Of a stretch of 64,000 nt of DNA, positions 11,424-22,806 are shown in pieces. The stretch is from an uncultured Bacteroidota bacterium (GTDB taxonomy: Bacteria > Bacteroidota > Bacteroidia > Flavobacteriales_D > Parvicellaceae), in contig CACAYQ010000002.1 of assembly GCA_902536695.1 (NCBI GenBank), positions 1-64,000 of the forward strand. The letters run 5' to 3'. Position 1 is the stretch's first letter; each line of letters begins with the position of its first letter. The translations under genes were made by a program, and so were the position numbers. A model generated the notes under the pieces. It did no database searches and was not told the DNA's origin. It saw only the letters and a list, made by a program, of their open reading frames with translations.

Positions 11424-11533
11424 TTTGTTTACTTTCTTTTTACTGTTTTACTTTAATCAGCAGATGTGAAGTAGCAATATTTGGTCTCCACACCTTAGAT
11501 ACTAAACCACGTACCCAGGTACGTTTTATAAAA

Positions 11534-11920
11534 TTATCTTTTACTAAATTGAAATTTCTTTCTAGCTTTAGGCTGGCCTGGTTTTTTACGCTCTACCATT
11601 CTTGGATCTCTAGTCATTAACCCCTCAGCCTTTAAAAGAGGTTTATATTCTTCATTAATTTCAACTAATGCTCTTGAAATAGCCAATCTTATAGCTTCAA
11701 CTTGTCCTGTAGTTCCTCCACCATTAACATTAATTGTAGCATCATATTTTCCAGATGTTCCTGTTAATGCAAAAGGTTGGTTGATTTTATATTGAAGTAC
11801 ATCTGTAGAGAAATACTCTTTTTGATCTCTTTTGTTAATGGTAATTTTTCCTTTACCTGATTTTAAATAGACCCTCGCAACGGATGATTTTCTTCTACCT
11901 ATTTTATTTATAATCGACAT
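11534..11920 (-). CDS. rpsI: 30S ribosomal protein S9
   Basis: GRRKSSVARVYLKSGKGKITINKR...C-terminal DPRMVERKKPGQPKARKKFQFSKR. Confidence 0.97.
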   Translation of the reverse strand: MSIINKIGRRKSSVARVYLKSGKGKITINKRDQKEYFSTDVLQYKINQPFALTGTSGKYDATINVNGGGTTGQVEAIRLAISRALVEINEEYKPLLKAEGLMTRDPRMVERKKPGQPKARKKFQFSKR

Positions 11921-11927
11921 ATAATAA

Positions 11928-12374
11928 TTAGTTAAGTTCTACTTTCTTTGGTTTTTGAGCAACTTTATCATGTTCGCTACCAACAAAAACATGAAGATTA
12001 GTATATAATTTTCTACCTAATCTATTTTTCGGCAACATGCCTTTAACTGCTTTTTCAATTAATCTTTCTGGAAATTTTGCAAGAAGATCTGTGGCATTAA
12101 TTGATCTTTGTCCACCAGGATATCCGGTATGTCTAATATATTCTTTTGATTCCCATTTGTTCCCCGATAATTTTACTTTCTCTGCATTAATCACGACTAC
12201 ATTGTCACCACAATCAACATGTGGAGTAAAATTAACTTTATGCTTTCCTCTGATCAATGCGGCTATCTTGCTAGCAACTCTTCCAAGAGGCTGATCAGCA
12301 GCATCAACTAACAACCATTCTTTATTTGCGGTTTCTTTGTTAGCAGATAATGTTTTATAACTTAAATGACTCAA
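11928..12374 (-). CDS. rplM: 50S ribosomal protein L13
   Basis: WLLVDAADQPLGRVASKIAALIRGKHK...GDNVVVINAEKVKLSG...AVKGMLPKNRLGR. Confidence 0.97.
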   Translation of the reverse strand: MSHLSYKTLSANKETANKEWLLVDAADQPLGRVASKIAALIRGKHKVNFTPHVDCGDNVVVINAEKVKLSGNKWESKEYIRHTGYPGGQRSINATDLLAKFPERLIEKAVKGMLPKNRLGRKLYTNLHVFVGSEHDKVAQKPKKVELN

Positions 12375-12459
12375 TTTGGTTTAATTTTGATTAACGGGCT
12401 GCGAAGATATGATATAATTTAGAAACTAACAATTCACTTTTAATATTTTTAAAGATAAG

Positions 12460-13650
12460 TTAACTTATTACTTTCAACTGTTTTCCAACTTTAATAAATG
12501 CAGCAATAGCTTTATCCAAGTGATGCTTTTCATGAGCTGCAGAAATTTGTGTTCTAATTCTTGCCATACCCTTTGGAACAACAGGAAAGAAGAAACCTAT
12601 AGCATAAACTCCCTCTTTAAGCAATAAATCAGCAAAACGTTGCGATAAACTGGCATCATAAAGCATGATAGGAACAATAGGAGAATCTCCTTCTTTAACA
12701 TCAAAACCTGCCTCTATTATTTTATCTTTGAAATAAGCAGTGTTGCTTTCTAATTTATCTCTTAACTCCGTTGAAGAGCTTAAAATTTCAAATACTTTTA
12801 TGGCAGCACCCACTATGGAAGGAGCAAGGGAATTTGAAAAAAGATAAGGCCTAGATCGTTGTCTTAACATTTCAATAATTTCCTTTTTACCAGTAGTATA
12901 TCCACCCATGGCTCCACCAAGGGCCTTTCCTAGAGTACCTGTAATAATGTCAACTCTGTCCATTACATTGTGATATTCAGGAACACCCCTCCCTGTTTTA
13001 CCTATGAATCCAGCAGAATGGCACTCGTCTGTCATAACGAGAGCATCATATTTATCAGCTAAATCACAAATTTCATTCATTTTGGCAATATCACCATCCA
13101 TAGAAAAAACCCCATCCGTAACAATAATTCTGTGTCTATCAGATTGAGCAGCAATCAATTGCTTTTCTAAATCCTGCATATCGCTATGTTTATAACGATA
13201 TCTATTAGCCTTACATAATCGAACTCCATCGATAATTGATGCATGGTTCAGCTCATCCGAAATAATCGCATCTTCGGGACCAAATAAAGGTTCGAAAAGA
13301 CCTCCATTAGCATCAAAAGCAGCTGCATATAAAATGGTATCTTCAGTATGGTAAAATTCAGCAATCTTTCTTTCTAGTTCTTTATGAATATCTTGAGTTC
13401 CACAAATAAAACGCACTGAGGACATACCAAACCCATGCGTGTCCAATGCATCTTTGGATGCCTTAATCACATCTGGGTGAGAAGATAATCCCAAGTAGTT
13501 ATTTGCACACATGATGACTACCTCATCAGTATTCTCTACATGGACCTGAGCTCCCTGAGGCGAAGTAATAACTCTTTCCTTTTTAAAGAGACCTGCTTCT
13601 TTTACACTTTCTAGTTCTTCTTCTAGAAAAAATTTAAGTGATTTATACAT
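12460..13650 (-). CDS. kbl: Glycine C-acetyltransferase (2-amino-3-ketobutyrate CoA ligase)
   Basis: 396-aa alpha-oxoamine synthase: CANNYLGLSSHPDVI, GFGMSSVRFICGTQ, DELNHASIIDG, TDECHSAGFIGKTGRG, TGTLGKALGGAMGGYTTG. Confidence 0.93.
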   Translation of the reverse strand: MYKSLKFFLEEELESVKEAGLFKKERVITSPQGAQVHVENTDEVVIMCANNYLGLSSHPDVIKASKDALDTHGFGMSSVRFICGTQDIHKELERKIAEFYHTEDTILYAAAFDANGGLFEPLFGPEDAIISDELNHASIIDGVRLCKANRYRYKHSDMQDLEKQLIAAQSDRHRIIVTDGVFSMDGDIAKMNEICDLADKYDALVMTDECHSAGFIGKTGRGVPEYHNVMDRVDIITGTLGKALGGAMGGYTTGKKEIIEMLRQRSRPYLFSNSLAPSIVGAAIKVFEILSSSTELRDKLESNTAYFKDKIIEAGFDVKEGDSPIVPIMLYDASLSQRFADLLLKEGVYAIGFFFPVVPKGMARIRTQISAAHEKHHLDKAIAAFIKVGKQLKVIS

Positions 13651-13661
13651 ATTTCAACTTT

Positions 13662-15023
<1,362 letters not shown>

Positions 15024-15159
15024 TTAGTTTAATAAAAGTTTAATTTCGGCCAAATGTATGGAAATTTATTATTGTTTTTTGTTTATGCACATTCATTTTA
15101 TTTTGCATTTTATTTGAAACAAAATATAATAATTTGTGTAAGCTCTCTACATTTGTGAT

Positions 15160-15351
15160 ATGAGTTTTTTCGGTCAAGACTTTCATAACAAAAAAAACAA
15201 TGTGGAGGATGATTTTTATTATTCTACAGATGGTTATATTATTTTTACTGAAAAATATCATTTAAAGAGGGGGTACTGTTGTAAAAGCAATTGTAAGCAT
15301 TGTCCCTTCGGGTATGATATTAAAACAGGAAAAATAAGATCTAATGACTGA
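15160..15351 (+). CDS. Small DUF5522-like cysteine protein
   Basis: 63 aa with KRGYCCKSNCKHCPFGYD; overlaps the hutU start by 8 nt; TACATTTG promoter-like box just upstream. Confidence 0.78.
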   Translation: MSFFGQDFHNKKNNVEDDFYYSTDGYIIFTEKYHLKRGYCCKSNCKHCPFGYDIKTGKIRSND

Positions 15352-17335
15352 TTTTAAATCTCTTATCAGGGCTGGAATCCCCACAACTCTCCCAGAACCA
15401 AAAAAAAGATCAGCAAAATTAAGCCACGCTCCAAAGAGAAAGGCAATACTTAATGCAAAAGAAACCCAACTGGCTTTGAAAAATGCCTTGAGATATTTTC
15501 CGTCTCGTTTTCACCAAATTTTAGCAAAAGAATTCCTATCGGAACTAAACGAATATGGAAGAATATACATGTATCGTTTTATGCCAGATTATAAAATCTA
15601 TGCTAGACCAGTTGAGGAATATCCCGGGAATTCATTGCAAGCCAGAAGTATTATGCATATGATCCAAAATAATTTAGATCATAAGATCGCTCAACACCCT
15701 GAAGAACTAATCACATATGGAGGTAATGGTGCCGTTTTCCAAAATTGGGCACAATATCTTCTTACTATGCAATACCTAAGTGAAATGAATGACGAACAAA
15801 CGTTGGTAATGTATAGTGGACACCCTCTTGGTTTATTTCCATCCTCGAAAATCGCTCCAAGAGTAGTTATAACAAATGGAATGGTTATACCAAATTATTC
15901 TAAACCAGATGATTGGGAAAAATTTAACGCACTTGGAGTAAGTCAGTATGGTCAAATGACCGCTGGATCATACATGTACATTGGACCTCAGGGAATTGTT
16001 CATGGCACTACAATTACTGTTTTGAATGCATGTCGAAAAATTGATAATAAAGGGACTGCAGGGAAATTATTTGTTACGGCTGGTTTGGGAGGAATGAGTG
16101 GAGCACAACCAAAAGCAGGGAATATTGCTGGTGTGGTTTCTGTAACTGCAGAAATCAATCCTAAAGCTACTTACAAACGACATGAACAAGGATGGGTTGA
16201 TGAAGTAATTGCTGATCTAGACGAATTATGTACTCGTGTTAAAAAAGCAGTTGCAAAAAAGGAAGTGGTTTCTATAGCCTATGATGGCAATATTGTTGAC
16301 GTATGGGAAAAATTTGACGAAGAGGGTATTTTTATTGATTTAGGTTCTGATCAAACATCACTTCACAATCCATGGGCTGGAGGATATTATCCAGTTGGAA
16401 TGACTTTAGATGAATCTAACAAGTTAATGTCTAGTAATCCTGAACTGTTTAAAACTAAGGTAAAAGAAACACTCATAAGGCATGCTAATGCCATAAATAA
16501 TCATACTAAAAAAGGAACCTATTTCTTCGATTATGGAAATGCATTTTTGTTGGAGGCGTCTAGAGCTGGAGCTAATGTAATGGATAATGAAGGAATTAAC
16601 TTCAAATACCCTTCGTACGTACAGGATATAATGGGCCCCATGTGTTTTGATTATGGATTTGGTCCTTTTAGATGGGTGTGTGCATCAGCTAATTCAAAAG
16701 ACTTAAAGATTACAGATGATATTGCATGCCAGGTTCTTGAGCAAATCATGAAAGACTCTCCGCAAGAAATTAAACAACAAATGGCGGATAATATTCAATG
16801 GATAAAAGGAGCTCAAAAAAACAAATTAGTTGTTGGGTCACAGGCTCGTATTTTATATGCGGATGCTGAAGGAAGAATGAAAATAGCTTCAGGCTTCAAT
16901 AAAGCAATTGCTGAAGGAGTTATTAGTGGACCTGTAATTTTAGGTCGAGATCATCACGATGTTTCTGGAACAGACAGTCCATATAGAGAAACTTCAAATA
17001 TTTATGACGGTTCTGCTTTCACAGCAGATATGGCTATTCATAATGTTATTGGTGATTCATTTAGAGGAGCAACATGGGTTAGCATTCATAATGGTGGAGG
17101 TGTTGGATGGGGAGAAGTAATAAATGGTGGTTTTGGATTAACATTAGATGGTTCAAAGGAAGCAGATGAAAAATTAAACAATATGCTTTTCTGGGACGTG
17201 AATAATGGTATTGCAAGACGAAATTGGGCGAGAAACCCAGAAGCCATTTTTGCAATCAAAAGAGAAATGCAAAGAACACCAAACCTTAAGGTAACTATTC
17301 CATCAATTGTGGATGATGAAATTTTTAATAGTTAA
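15344..17335 (+). CDS. hutU: Urocanate hydratase
   Basis: MYSGHPLGLFPS, GLGGMSGAQPKAGNIAGVVSVTAEINPKA, GRDHHDVSGTDSPYRETSNI, IHNGGGVGWGEVINGGFG; 663 aa. Confidence 0.95.
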   Translation: MTDFKSLIRAGIPTTLPEPKKRSAKLSHAPKRKAILNAKETQLALKNALRYFPSRFHQILAKEFLSELNEYGRIYMYRFMPDYKIYARPVEEYPGNSLQARSIMHMIQNNLDHKIAQHPEELITYGGNGAVFQNWAQYLLTMQYLSEMNDEQTLVMYSGHPLGLFPSSKIAPRVVITNGMVIPNYSKPDDWEKFNALGVSQYGQMTAGSYMYIGPQGIVHGTTITVLNACRKIDNKGTAGKLFVTAGLGGMSGAQPKAGNIAGVVSVTAEINPKATYKRHEQGWVDEVIADLDELCTRVKKAVAKKEVVSIAYDGNIVDVWEKFDEEGIFIDLGSDQTSLHNPWAGGYYPVGMTLDESNKLMSSNPELFKTKVKETLIRHANAINNHTKKGTYFFDYGNAFLLEASRAGANVMDNEGINFKYPSYVQDIMGPMCFDYGFGPFRWVCASANSKDLKITDDIACQVLEQIMKDSPQEIKQQMADNIQWIKGAQKNKLVVGSQARILYADAEGRMKIASGFNKAIAEGVISGPVILGRDHHDVSGTDSPYRETSNIYDGSAFTADMAIHNVIGDSFRGATWVSIHNGGGVGWGEVINGGFGLTLDGSKEADEKLNNMLFWDVNNGIARRNWARNPEAIFAIKREMQRTPNLKVTIPSIVDDEIFNS

Positions 17336-17404
17336 TTTAATAAACACTTCCGTTTAAATTTTTTCAATTTACTTTTTTCATTGTTTCTTTGTAAGAATAA
17401 ATAA

Positions 17405-18208
17405 ATGATGAAAGATAATATTTCAATAGTAGGGGCTGGTAACCTAGGTTTGTCGCTTGTAAAAGGGCTTGTTGAATCCGGAGAATTTACTCCTCAACAA
17501 TTTAAATTGTCCAGAAGAAGAATTGAAAAATTAAATGAAATGGCCAAAACGGGTTATCATATTTTTAATGATAATAAACTTGCTGTTGAAAATACTAGTA
17601 TTGTAGTTCTTGCGGTTTTACCACAAAAGATTAACGAAGTATTGCAAGAAATTAAAAATAAGCTAGATCCAGACACATTATTGATTTCTTTAGTTTCAGG
17701 AGTAGAAATTAATAACATTTCATCCATAATTGGCGATCAAATACCCATAGTTAGAGCCATGCCAAACACTGCTATATCCATCAGAGAAAGTATGACTTGC
17801 ATTACTACAATACAAAAATGGGAACATCATTTAGATAAAGTAAAAAGTATCTTTGATCATGTGGGCGAAACCGCTATAATTAATGAAGAAAAAATGACAT
17901 CAGCTACTGCATTGTGCGCATGTGGAATTGCCTTTTTCTTAAGATCAATTCGAGCCGCATCTCAAGGAGGGAACGAAATTGACTTTCATGCTTCTGAAGC
18001 TTTAAAAATGGCCGCTCAAACTGCAAAAGGAGCTGCATCATTATTATTGGAAAACAACTCACATCCTGAAGACGAAATTGATAAAGTTACATCTCCAAAA
18101 GGATGTACTATTGCCGGGCTTAATGAAATGGAGCATAATGGATTTAGCTCCGCTTTTATTAAAGGGATTACGATATCAGCCAATAAAGCAAAATATTTAT
18201 ACGAATGA
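17405..18208 (+). CDS. proC: Pyrroline-5-carboxylate reductase
   Basis: NISIVGAGNLGLSLVKGL; VRAMPNTAISIRESMT; TSPKGCTIAGLNEMEHNGF. Confidence 0.93.
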   Translation: MMKDNISIVGAGNLGLSLVKGLVESGEFTPQQFKLSRRRIEKLNEMAKTGYHIFNDNKLAVENTSIVVLAVLPQKINEVLQEIKNKLDPDTLLISLVSGVEINNISSIIGDQIPIVRAMPNTAISIRESMTCITTIQKWEHHLDKVKSIFDHVGETAIINEEKMTSATALCACGIAFFLRSIRAASQGGNEIDFHASEALKMAAQTAKGAASLLLENNSHPEDEIDKVTSPKGCTIAGLNEMEHNGFSSAFIKGITISANKAKYLYE

Positions 18209-18993
18209 TAGGGTTTAAAAATAAAACGGTATGGGTTACGGGAGCATCTTCAGGTATAGGAAAAGCTTTAGCAATTCAGTTTTCAAAATTAGGAGCCAAT
18301 GTGGTTTTATCTTCTAGAAAAGAATCAGACCTTAAAGAGGTAGAAAAACAATGTCAATCTAACACATTCGTGCTTCCATTGGACTTATCTTTTCAAGATA
18401 ATTTTAATGAATTGGTTAAAAAAGTCTCTGATCAATTTGGACATATTGATGTCTTAATTAACAATGGGGGAATTAGCCAACGATCTCTCGCTTCTGATAC
18501 CACTTTAGAGGTAGACCGAAAACTTATGGAAGTCAATTACTTTGGAACTGTTGGGCTTACCAAAGCAGTTTTACCCGTAATGCAAAAACAAAAAAGTGGT
18601 CATATTATCACCATTAGTAGTTTATCTGGAAAATTTGGCTTTTTTCTTCGCTCAGCCTATTCCGCAGCAAAATTTGCCCAAGTTGGATTTTTTGAATCGC
18701 TAAGACTAGAGGAAGAAAAAAATAACATTCTAATAAGTATGGTGTTCCCTGGATTTGTAAGAACAAATATTTCACAAAATGCTCTTTCTGGAGATGGAGA
18801 AAAACACGGAAAATTAGATAACAATCAAGAAAAAGGAATAAGTCCTAAAAAATGTGCACAGGATATCATCAACGGAATTTTAGATGAAAAACACGAAATT
18901 TATACTGGAGGAAAAGAAATTTTAATGGTCAAAGTTAAACGTTTTTTACCTCGCCTTTTTTATAAAATATTAAGAAAACAATCGGGAACTTAG
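18205..18993 (+). CDS. SDR family oxidoreductase (DHRS7-like)
   Basis: VTGASSGIGKALA, LINNGGISQRS, YSAAKFA; start overlaps proC stop by 4 nt. Confidence 0.88.
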   Translation: MIGFKNKTVWVTGASSGIGKALAIQFSKLGANVVLSSRKESDLKEVEKQCQSNTFVLPLDLSFQDNFNELVKKVSDQFGHIDVLINNGGISQRSLASDTTLEVDRKLMEVNYFGTVGLTKAVLPVMQKQKSGHIITISSLSGKFGFFLRSAYSAAKFAQVGFFESLRLEEEKNNILISMVFPGFVRTNISQNALSGDGEKHGKLDNNQEKGISPKKCAQDIINGILDEKHEIYTGGKEILMVKVKRFLPRLFYKILRKQSGT

Positions 18994-20051
18994 TCTTTTA
19001 TCCTAGAGAATTTCATCGCCTTAAGCATCCAATTAGGAAGAGGTTGGCTAGGAGGTCTTTTTTCTACATTTAGGTAAAGCCCTAATTTTTCGATTATTGG
19101 GATTTTATATACTTCAATCATTTCAATCAGGGTTCCATCTGGATCTTCACAATATGTACAATGTACTTTTGTAGAATCACCCATACTTAATACATCTTTT
19201 GTATCGCAAGTAAACCCGTGACCTTCTGAAGATAATTTCTTTCCTAAAGACGGCATATTTCTCACATCAAAACCCAAATGAACAAATCCGGTATCTCCCC
19301 AGAGTCTATCTGCATATATTTTAACTGGTTTTCTTTCTGTTAAGTCTTGAACTAACTCTATGTAGCTTTTGCCAGCTAACTTTGTGAAGCCACCGCCTGA
19401 GGGATTTTTTTGCGTGAGAAGAACTCTTCTAAATTGACTGGTACCTCCTTCAATATTTGACCAATCTTCAAAAACACCACTTTTATCAAAAACAACCTCA
19501 TCATATCCAAGCAATGCATAAAAATCAATTGACTTATCCATATCTGTGACTCCCACACTACAACCTGCTGTTCCGCCAGTAACAGTTGGATGACTTGTAT
19601 AAAAATCATTTGCTGGAATGATTTGCCAAAGTAAATTATCAAGATCCTTTACGTAAAATGTTTCTCTACCATCTGGAGTACTTGTAATATCTGAAATCAC
19701 ATTGGCTTTGTTTTTAATAAAAAAGTCATATGCTTTAGATACATCAGGAGATTTAACCTGACCTATGAAAATTCCCAAATCTCCTAGTTGATGTTTTATT
19801 TTAGCATGTGTTGCTTTAAACGTACTCGGGCAGACCACTTCCATGGCACAACCTCCCTTTATATTTAGTATCATGGCCGCACGCTTAGAGATAACTTTAC
19901 CTTCTGTATAAATGGTCATTAAAGGTGCTTCTGCCTCGTCATTAAACAAAGGAATATCCATTCCAAAAAACTTCCTGTACCATTTCCAAGAATCTTCATG
20001 GCATGGAACACCAACTCCTACATGTTGTATACCGTGTATGGTGTAACTCAT
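18990..20051 (-). CDS. VOC (glyoxalase/dioxygenase superfamily) protein, two VOC-like halves
   Basis: 353 aa; HGIQHVGVGVPCHEDSWKWYRKFFGMDIPLF and a second module VGVTDMDKSIDFYALLGYDEVVFD ... FVHLGFDVRNM...DPDGTLIEMIE. Confidence 0.82.
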   Translation of the reverse strand: MSYTIHGIQHVGVGVPCHEDSWKWYRKFFGMDIPLFNDEAEAPLMTIYTEGKVISKRAAMILNIKGGCAMEVVCPSTFKATHAKIKHQLGDLGIFIGQVKSPDVSKAYDFFIKNKANVISDITSTPDGRETFYVKDLDNLLWQIIPANDFYTSHPTVTGGTAGCSVGVTDMDKSIDFYALLGYDEVVFDKSGVFEDWSNIEGGTSQFRRVLLTQKNPSGGGFTKLAGKSYIELVQDLTERKPVKIYADRLWGDTGFVHLGFDVRNMPSLGKKLSSEGHGFTCDTKDVLSMGDSTKVHCTYCEDPDGTLIEMIEVYKIPIIEKLGLYLNVEKRPPSQPLPNWMLKAMKFSRIKD

Positions 20052-20614
20052 GACTTTACCCTTTCCACATAAACTCCCTTTTGAACATCCACCTTTATTT
20101 TATCACCCGTATCAATAAATAATGGAACCCTAACTTCTGCTCCTGTATCAATAGTCGCGGGTTTCATGGTGTTAGTTGCTGTATCCCCTTTAATTCCAGG
20201 TTCAGTATAAGTTACTTCTGCTTCTAAAAATTGGGGTTGCACCACAATTAAAGGCATTTCTTCTTCCGCATGAAAAATGATAGTACATACCATACCTTCT
20301 TTAAGAAAATCAGGCTTATCAATCATATGACCTTCAACAAATATTTGCTCAAAATTTTCGGTATGCATGAAATGATAACCAGCCCCCTCCATATATAAAA
20401 ATTGATAGGGTCTATTTTCAATTCTTACCGTTTCAATTTTGTGTCCTGCTGGAAATGTATGGTCAAGCACCCGTCCATCTTCAATTCCTTTCATCTTAGT
20501 TCTTACAAAAGCTGGACCTTTACCAGGTTTTACGTGTTGAAATTCAATTATTTGCATCAATTTATGATTGTGTTTGATGCAAAGTCCGTTTCTGATATCT
20601 GATGTTGTTGCCAT
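20048..20614 (-). CDS. efp: Translation elongation factor P
   Basis: MATTSDIRNGLCIKHNHKLMQIIEFQHVKPGKGPAFVRTKMKGIEDGRVLDHTF. The start is placed at MATTSDI rather than the 7-aa upstream extension in the track. Confidence 0.95.
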   Translation of the reverse strand: MATTSDIRNGLCIKHNHKLMQIIEFQHVKPGKGPAFVRTKMKGIEDGRVLDHTFPAGHKIETVRIENRPYQFLYMEGAGYHFMHTENFEQIFVEGHMIDKPDFLKEGMVCTIIFHAEEEMPLIVVQPQFLEAEVTYTEPGIKGDTATNTMKPATIDTGAEVRVPLFIDTGDKIKVDVQKGVYVERVKS

Positions 20615-20659
20615 TTTGAAAATATTGAAGGGCAAATATAAAAATATGTTGGTGAGAAT

Positions 20660-22768
20660 TTAACTTATATTGCTCCAATTGGGTTTGAGTTTTGACTGCC
20701 TTATTAATTCTTTTCTTATAAAGAAGCTTTCTTTCAATACTAAATCAGGATCTCTTATTAGTAGTTCATCCACATGCTGTTTAGTAAGTTGAACTAGTTG
20801 AGCATCCTTAGCTAAATCAGCAAGTTTAAAATCTAAAACACCACTTTGTTGCGTTCCCATAATGTCTCCTGGTCCTCTTAATCTCAAATCTTGCTCTGCT
20901 ATTTCAAAACCATCATTGGTTCTAACCATTGTTTCTATCCTAGTTTTTCCATCTTCTGAAAGTTTAAACCCAGTCATCAATATGCAATATGACTGGTCAG
21001 CACCACGTCCTACTCTACCTCTTAGTTGATGTAATTGTGAAAGCCCAAATCTTTCTGCACTTTCTATAACCATTAATGAGGCATTAGGAACATTAACTCC
21101 CACTTCTATAACAGTTGTTGCAACCATTATTTGAGATTTACCACTTACAAATCGTTCCATCTCAAACTCTTTATCATTAGGTTTCATTTTACCATGTACA
21201 ATACTTACTGTATAATCAGGCAATGGGAAACGCCTTACTACACTTTCATATCCATCCATAAGGTCTTTATAATCCATTTTTTCCGATTCTTCAATCAAAG
21301 GATATACAATATAAACCTGTCTTCCAAGCTTAATTTCATCTTCAATAAATTGAAATACTTTTAACCTGCTGGAGTCGAAACGGTGAACCGTTTTGATTGA
21401 CTTTCTTCCAGGCGGAAGTTCATCAATAACAGAAACATCTAAATCTCCATAAAAAGTCATCGCTAATGTTCTTGGAATTGGAGTTGCTGTCATGACTAGA
21501 ATGTGGGGAGGACAACTATTTTTTTTCCAAAGTTTTGCTCTTTGTGCTACACCAAAACGATGTTGTTCGTCAATTACTGCTAGTCCTAGATTTTGAAATT
21601 TTACCTTATCTTCTAATAAAGCATGCGTACCAACCAATAAATTTAATTCTCCGCTTTCTAAATCTTCATGAATTACAACTCTATCTTTCTTTTTCACTGA
21701 ACCTGAAAGTAAAGAAACTTTTAAACCTAATTTTTGGAAATAAGGTTGAATAGAATCATAATGTTGGTTTGCTAGAATTTCGGTAGGTGCCATGAGGCAC
21801 GCTTGAAATCCATTGTCAATGGCTAATAGGATAGTTAAGATAGCAACTATTGTTTTTCCGCTACCCACATCACCTTGCAATAATCTATTCATGTGTTTCC
21901 CCAGACCTAAATCTTTTCTAAATTCCTTTATGACTTTTTTTTGTGCATTTGTGAGTTCAAAGCCTAAATGGTGATGGTAAAAATCATTAAAATATTGACC
22001 TACAATTTCAAACTTAAAACCTTCTACTTTTCTTCTTGTTGTTATCTTTTGTCTTGTCATACTGAGTTGTAGAAAAAACAACTCTTCATATTTAAGTCTT
22101 AGGATAGCTTTTTTTAGTAAAGAAGAATTTTGAGGAAAGTGAATGTTTTTGAAAGTTTCCTTATTAGATAAAAATGCATTTATCTTTTCTAACTCAGGAG
22201 ATAGAGTTTGATTTAAGTAACCTAATACGAGTGGCAACAAATTGCGTTGTAAATTCTCTATTCCTCTGGAATGAAGCCCAAACTTAGTTAACTTTTCTCC
22301 TGAATGATATATGGGTTGTAATTCACCCATTTTATTCTTGTTTTTGTCCTCTAATTCTAATTCAGGATGATTAAAATTCCACATGTTATTATATTCATTT
22401 GCCTTTCCATATAAAACATATTTTTTACCTATTTCAACTGATGATTTTATCCACTTAATCCCTTTAAACCAAACTAAAACCACATCGCCTGTTTCGTCTC
22501 GGGCATGAGCAACTAATCTTTTACGTCTTGGAGGTCCCAATTCTTCGATATCATAAATAACTACGGAAAGCTGAACAGCAGTATTCGGTACTTGGATTTG
22601 ATTTACCTTGATTGTACTTGATCTATCAATATATCTAAAAGGAAAGTAATGGAGTAAATCTAGATACGTATAAATCCCCAACTCACTCTTCAACACCTCT
22701 CCTCTCTTAGGACCTACACCCTTCAGGTAATCAATTGACGTATTAAGTATATCATGTTGCAATTTCAA
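20660..22768 (-). CDS. recG: ATP-dependent DNA helicase RecG
   Basis: LLQGDVGSGKT, VGTHALLEDKV, IDEQHRFGVAQR, MTATPIPRTLAMTFYGDLDVSVIDELPPGRK, RGRVGRGADQSYC. Confidence 0.97.
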   Translation of the reverse strand: MKLQHDILNTSIDYLKGVGPKRGEVLKSELGIYTYLDLLHYFPFRYIDRSSTIKVNQIQVPNTAVQLSVVIYDIEELGPPRRKRLVAHARDETGDVVLVWFKGIKWIKSSVEIGKKYVLYGKANEYNNMWNFNHPELELEDKNKNKMGELQPIYHSGEKLTKFGLHSRGIENLQRNLLPLVLGYLNQTLSPELEKINAFLSNKETFKNIHFPQNSSLLKKAILRLKYEELFFLQLSMTRQKITTRRKVEGFKFEIVGQYFNDFYHHHLGFELTNAQKKVIKEFRKDLGLGKHMNRLLQGDVGSGKTIVAILTILLAIDNGFQACLMAPTEILANQHYDSIQPYFQKLGLKVSLLSGSVKKKDRVVIHEDLESGELNLLVGTHALLEDKVKFQNLGLAVIDEQHRFGVAQRAKLWKKNSCPPHILVMTATPIPRTLAMTFYGDLDVSVIDELPPGRKSIKTVHRFDSSRLKVFQFIEDEIKLGRQVYIVYPLIEESEKMDYKDLMDGYESVVRRFPLPDYTVSIVHGKMKPNDKEFEMERFVSGKSQIMVATTVIEVGVNVPNASLMVIESAERFGLSQLHQLRGRVGRGADQSYCILMTGFKLSEDGKTRIETMVRTNDGFEIAEQDLRLRGPGDIMGTQQSGVLDFKLADLAKDAQLVQLTKQHVDELLIRDPDLVLKESFFIRKELIRQSKLKPNWSNIS

Positions 22769-22806
22769 AAATTAAATCATTCTTGAAATTAAATTAAATA
22801 AAATTC

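Noticed and set aside
12375-12459. L13 leader RNA upstream of rplM
   Set aside because: Short region with no convincing helices by eye; not enough support.
15040-15261. 73-aa minus ORF
   Set aside because: Overlaps the better supported DUF5522-like gene on the opposite strand.
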